From assembly GCA_035353235.1 (NCBI GenBank), contig DAOPZG010000119.1, positions 1 through 8,131 of the forward strand: a DNA stretch of 8,131 nt, written 5' to 3'. Positions 6,430-8,131 of the stretch are shown piece after piece. The position numbers and the translations under genes were made by a program. The first letter of the stretch is position 1. Each line of letters begins with the position of its first letter. Source of the DNA: CAXXOK01 sp035353235. GTDB lineage: Bacteria > Bacillota > Clostridia > Christensenellales > Aristaeellaceae. The notes beneath the pieces were generated by a model. The model saw only the letters and a list, made by a program, of their open reading frames with translations. It searched no databases and was not told where the DNA came from.

Positions 6430-6545
6430 ATGATATTTTCATTCTGATTTATTATAAGATGACTTGATATGCAATGGATACTCATGTTCCGGATACCCTT
6501 GCCGCCGCATTCCGCAGGTTTATCACAGGCGGTCGGATCATATCG

Positions 6546-6995
6546 CTAATGATTGATCCGCGCAATATTCAGCGCGTCGGCAATGTCTTCGCGGATCAAT
6601 TTCTGCATGGTGCCCGGGTAGCGGAAAGTATTTAGCGCTCCTAACGCCTGAGCAATGTCTTCCGACAGATCCGGCTTTGCCGCCGCGATCTGCCCGACGG
6701 CACGAATCCACTGCCGGGCCTCAATCGGCTTTGCTTGCGGCAGTCGCTCAAGCAGCTCGTCGATGTTTTCATCCAGCAGATTGTCCCGGTCCCAGCGCGC
6801 ATTCGCCGCAATCAGCAGCATCCCGCGCGTACGCTGGTAGGAATGCTCAGCGCGAGTCAAATCCATCAGTTCCTCAAAAAAGGCATAGACCTCGTTGCTC
6901 TGCTCACTTCGTTTCAGTAGCTCTTGCAGGCAGACATAAGCCAGTTTATTGTCACAGTTTCGCAATCCGTGGATCAGGTCCGCTGTTGTTTCCAT
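6546..6995 (-). CDS. HEAT-repeat-like small protein (family often annotated SufBD protein)
   Basis: This 149-residue, all-helical soluble protein has no signal peptide or membrane segment. Helix pairs can be followed through the sequence: ADLIHGLRNCDNKLAYVCLQELLKRS (5-30), EVYAFFEELMDLTRAEHSYQRTRGMLLIAANARWD (35-69), NIDELLERLPQAKPIEARQWIRAVGQIAAAKPDL (77-110), then a C-terminal pair. The pattern of a conserved R followed by a repeat helix (RTRGMLLIAANARW, ARQWIRAVGQIA) is HEAT-like. Clostridial relatives of the same size are usually labelled SufBD protein, but nothing here resembles the SufB/SufD iron-sulfur scaffold, so that name should not be taken as function. The ATG lies 2 bases after the DUF3788 stop, and its AAGGA site is inside the end of that gene, so the two are translated from one transcript. 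HEAT repeats usually bind proteins; the partner is unknown. Confidence 0.82.
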   Translation of the reverse strand: METTADLIHGLRNCDNKLAYVCLQELLKRSEQSNEVYAFFEELMDLTRAEHSYQRTRGMLLIAANARWDRDNLLDENIDELLERLPQAKPIEARQWIRAVGQIAAAKPDLSEDIAQALGALNTFRYPGTMQKLIREDIADALNIARINH

Positions 6996-6997
6996 CC

Positions 6998-7444
6998 TTA
7001 TTCCTTTCCGTTGCGTGGCTTGGCAGGTTTTACCCGAAGATCAATCAGCCGCTGCACATCCCGCAGGGTCTCCTGCGACCGCACCTCGATCATCAGCCAG
7101 CGTGCGCCGCACAGAGGTGTTACCTGCTGATACAGTTCACGTACCTGTTGGGTACAGGTGGGCAGCAGCAGTTCCGCCTGTGGCGCCTCCGCCGCCCCGA
7201 CCGAAACCATGCAGACAAAGTACCCCTCGTGCGGGTACAGGGTACATAGCGCACGGGAAGATTTGCGGTACTTCACATTCCATCCGGGCGCACAGGCACA
7301 GGTGCTGTGCTCAGTTCTGGGCGCGACCGTATAGCGGTTTTCCAGCCAGTCGCACAGTTCCCGCCAGCAGGGTATCTGTACATATTCGTTGATCTGCACC
7401 ATTTCCGGCATCGTAGCCTTCGGGAAAAGCTCGTTCCAGTTCAC
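6998..7444 (-). CDS. DUF3788 family protein
   Basis: This 148-residue soluble protein has an unknown molecular function. The recognised family features are the central GWNVKYRKSSRALCTLYPHEGYF (54-76), a following strand region (VCMVSVGAAEAPQAELLLP, 77-95), and the C-terminal RWLMIEVRSQETLRDVQRLIDLR (115-137). Length and order fit the DUF3788 family well. The start is a GTG at 7442-7444, supported by an AGGGG site 6 bases upstream. No in-frame ATG lies close enough to compete. Six cysteines are present (26, 31, 49, 51, 67, 79) plus two near 97 and 112, but no metal-binding spacing is obvious. It is followed after 2 bases by the HEAT-like gene and preceded by the hairpin at 7471-7507. It probably forms a two-gene unit with the HEAT-like gene, and perhaps a longer one with the zinc-ribbon gene. 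Confidence 0.85.
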   Translation of the reverse strand: MNWNELFPKATMPEMVQINEYVQIPCWRELCDWLENRYTVAPRTEHSTCACAPGWNVKYRKSSRALCTLYPHEGYFVCMVSVGAAEAPQAELLLPTCTQQVRELYQQVTPLCGARWLMIEVRSQETLRDVQRLIDLRVKPAKPRNGKE

Positions 7445-7470
7445 GGTATTCCCCTCCGTTCGTACCCCGT

Positions 7471-7507
7471 TATGACAGGGCCGCGGTTGTGGCGCGGCCC
7501 TGTCATA
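7471..7507. repeat. Perfect 15-bp inverted repeat without U-tract
   Basis: The arms at 7471-7485 (starting TATGACAGGG) and 7493-7507 (ending CCCTGTCATA) are perfect reverse complements around a 7-base loop. It begins 6 bases after the zinc-ribbon stop on the minus strand and ends about 14 bases before the DUF3788 ribosome binding site. Neither strand has a T-run after it, so it is not a textbook terminator. It could stop or pause transcription without a U-tract, protect the upstream mRNA end, or serve as a protein-binding palindrome. Confidence 0.7.
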
Positions 7508-7513
7508 GGATGG

Positions 7514-7783
7514 TCAAGCTCTCTGCCAGCGTTTCAGCATCGGGAAGTACTTATTCATCATTTCACGCGCTTCAGCTTCCGTCATCTTCGGGTTCTCGTC
7601 CAGCATAGGCTTTACGCAAAAGTCGATCATCTGCTGCATCGTCCCTTTAAACGTATACGCCCCGTTCTGGTAGCAGTACTTGCAGTAGTCCGCGCTTTTA
7701 CTCCCGTCTTTCTCGGTTCCATACAGTTCATCGTCCTGCCCCATTGGCATCCCGCAGCTCTGGCAATACTTTTCCTCTGTCAT
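7514..7783 (-). CDS. Small putative zinc-ribbon protein (PF12674-like)
   Basis: This 89-residue protein, counted from the ATG at 7783, has two CxxC knuckles, C7/C10 (YCQSCGMPM) and C34/C37 (YCKYCYQNG), which should bind one zinc ion. The linker carries YGTEKDGSKSADYC, and the C-terminal half is helical: GTMQQMIDFCVKPML, then MTEAEAREMMNKYFPMLKRW. This order is that of the putative zinc-ribbon family PF12674. The role is unknown; such proteins occur alone or fused to AraC-type effector-binding domains in clostridia, and often next to YafY-type regulators, as here. It lies 81 bases after the WYL regulator gene in the same direction. It has no membrane segment or signal peptide. A longer reading from a TTG at 7801 would place the ribosome binding site inside the gene, so the ATG is preferred. 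Confidence 0.88.
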   Translation of the reverse strand: MTEEKYCQSCGMPMGQDDELYGTEKDGSKSADYCKYCYQNGAYTFKGTMQQMIDFCVKPMLDENPKMTEAEAREMMNKYFPMLKRWQRA

Positions 7784-7790
7784 GGGTAAG

Positions 7791-7799
7791 CCTCCCTCC
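7791..7799 (-). promoter_or_regulatory. Ribosome binding site deciding the zinc-ribbon gene start
   Basis: On the minus strand GGAGGGAGG ends 7 bases before the ATG at 7783. The in-frame TTG at 7801 lies directly upstream of this site and has no such site of its own. Confidence 0.85.
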
Positions 7800-7864
7800 A
7801 ATTTTTCAATGGGTTACTCCCATTTACACGTTCATCATACCGCATAGAACCTGTCAACTGACTG

Positions 7865-8131
7865 TCATGTTCTGTAATGTTCAGCAATTTTATGCGTATA
7901 TTCAGCCAGTTTGTCTCGCAGTTCAGCAGGTTCCAACACGGTCAGCATATTCCCAAACGTGATCAGATAGCTGAATACCCAGTCATCCGTCGGCATCGCC
8001 GTGCGAACCAGCAGGGTACCGTCGGTCTGCTTGCTGATGCCCGCCTGATCGAACTCATCATACACGCGATAAGCGATTGCAGGAGAAAAGGCAAGCGTCG
8101 TCGGCTGACACGCAGTCATTGCCGGCATCAT
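7865..8131 (-). CDS. YafY-type WYL-domain transcriptional regulator, C-terminal part (cut by window edge)
   Basis: Only the last 88 codons are in the window; the frame is open to the right edge, and the Met codons at the edge are probably internal. The sequence TTLAFSPAIAYRVYDEFDQ, then GTLLVRTAMPTDDWVFSYLITFGNMLTVLEP and ELRDKLAEYTHKIAEHY matches the C-terminal (WCX) end of YafY-like regulators, which carry an N-terminal DeoR-type helix-turn-helix and a central WYL ligand domain. These missing parts are inferred. WYL regulators sense small ligands or nucleic acids and control stress, defence or metabolic genes. Its position directly upstream of the zinc-ribbon gene, in the same direction, makes that gene and those after it candidate co-transcribed or regulated genes. 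Confidence 0.85.
   Translation of the reverse strand: MMPAMTACQPTTLAFSPAIAYRVYDEFDQAGISKQTDGTLLVRTAMPTDDWVFSYLITFGNMLTVLEPAELRDKLAEYTHKIAEHYRT

Larger units (their letters stand above)
6168..6545 (-). promoter_or_regulatory. Gene-free ldhA upstream region with candidate control elements
   Basis: This 378-base gap separates the end of the HEAT-like gene from the ldhA start and holds no credible gene on either strand. Read toward ldhA it contains a TATAAT (6451-6456) without a clear -35 box, the repeat cluster at 6382-6429, a weak promoter candidate (TTGGCA 6353-6358 and TAAAAT 6332-6337, with a short 15-base spacer), a 16-bp imperfect palindrome at 6301-6316, and two hairpins at 6231-6257 and 6191-6206. 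A promoter and control sites for ldhA must lie here if ldhA is not read through from upstream, but I cannot say which boxes are real. I found no good match to the Rex redox operator or to any riboswitch core that I know. Confidence 0.5.

Noticed and set aside
6352..6447. Possible 31-codon + strand reading frame in the ldhA upstream gap, with a 7-residue near-repeat
   Set aside because: There is no ribosome binding site before its ATG, and the repeat in the peptide is a by-product of the 21-bp DNA repeat. Not supported as a gene.
6546..6995. Iron-sulfur assembly (SufB/SufD) function for the HEAT-like gene
   Set aside because: The family is often labelled SufBD, but the protein is short and all-helical, while SufB/SufD are larger beta-helix proteins. 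No suf genes are nearby.
7808..7824. AATGGG/CCCATT hairpin after the WYL gene as a terminator
   Set aside because: The stem is 6 bp, part A/T, and neither strand has a proper T-run after it.

Overview
The window looks like chromosomal DNA from an anaerobic, low-to-mid-GC member of the Bacillota, probably a gut-type Clostridia. The reasons are the strong AGGAGG-like ribosome binding sites, the YtrA-type GntR/ABC cassette, a fermentative D-lactate dehydrogenase, and a set of small protein families (PF12674-like zinc ribbon, DUF3788, SufBD-annotated HEAT protein, YafY/WYL regulator) that I know mainly from clostridial genomes. Base composition looks close to balanced by eye. No tRNA, rRNA, CRISPR, insertion sequence or phage gene was seen. 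The taxonomic placement is inference.

Left part (1-4195). A truncated AraC-family regulator runs leftward off the window edge. Divergent from it is a tight three-gene operon on the + strand: a YtrA-like GntR repressor, an ABC ATPase, and a large permease with nine predicted membrane spans and a C-terminal domain of about 360 residues predicted to lie outside the cell. The three genes overlap by 4 bases at each junction. A sigma-A-type promoter is followed at once by an inverted repeat over the expected transcription start, so the repressor probably controls its own operon. A perfect 13-bp hairpin with T-rich flank ends the operon.

Middle part (4196-6545). Two leftward genes converge on that terminator: an LdhA-type D-lactate dehydrogenase with an unusual Cys-rich tail, then 60 bases later a TspO/MBR-like membrane protein with extra membrane spans. 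They may be co-transcribed. The 378-base gap upstream of ldhA has no credible gene. It holds a two-copy direct repeat with a 21-bp period plus one inverted copy, a 16-bp palindrome, and two hairpins near the ldhA start.

Right part (6546-8131). Four leftward genes follow: the C-terminal end of a YafY-type WYL regulator (cut by the window edge), a small four-cysteine zinc-ribbon protein, a DUF3788 protein, and a HEAT-repeat-like protein. The last two are only 2 bases apart. A perfect 15-bp inverted repeat without a U-tract lies between the zinc-ribbon and DUF3788 genes.

Overall this reads as a run of stress/sensing accessory genes (three regulators, one exporter-like ABC system, one TspO-like protein, several small proteins of unknown function) around a fermentation gene. 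I found no clear evidence for a wholly new system. The best leads are the ldhA upstream region, the ldhA Cys tail, the U-less 15-bp hairpin, and the uncharacterised right-hand gene cluster.
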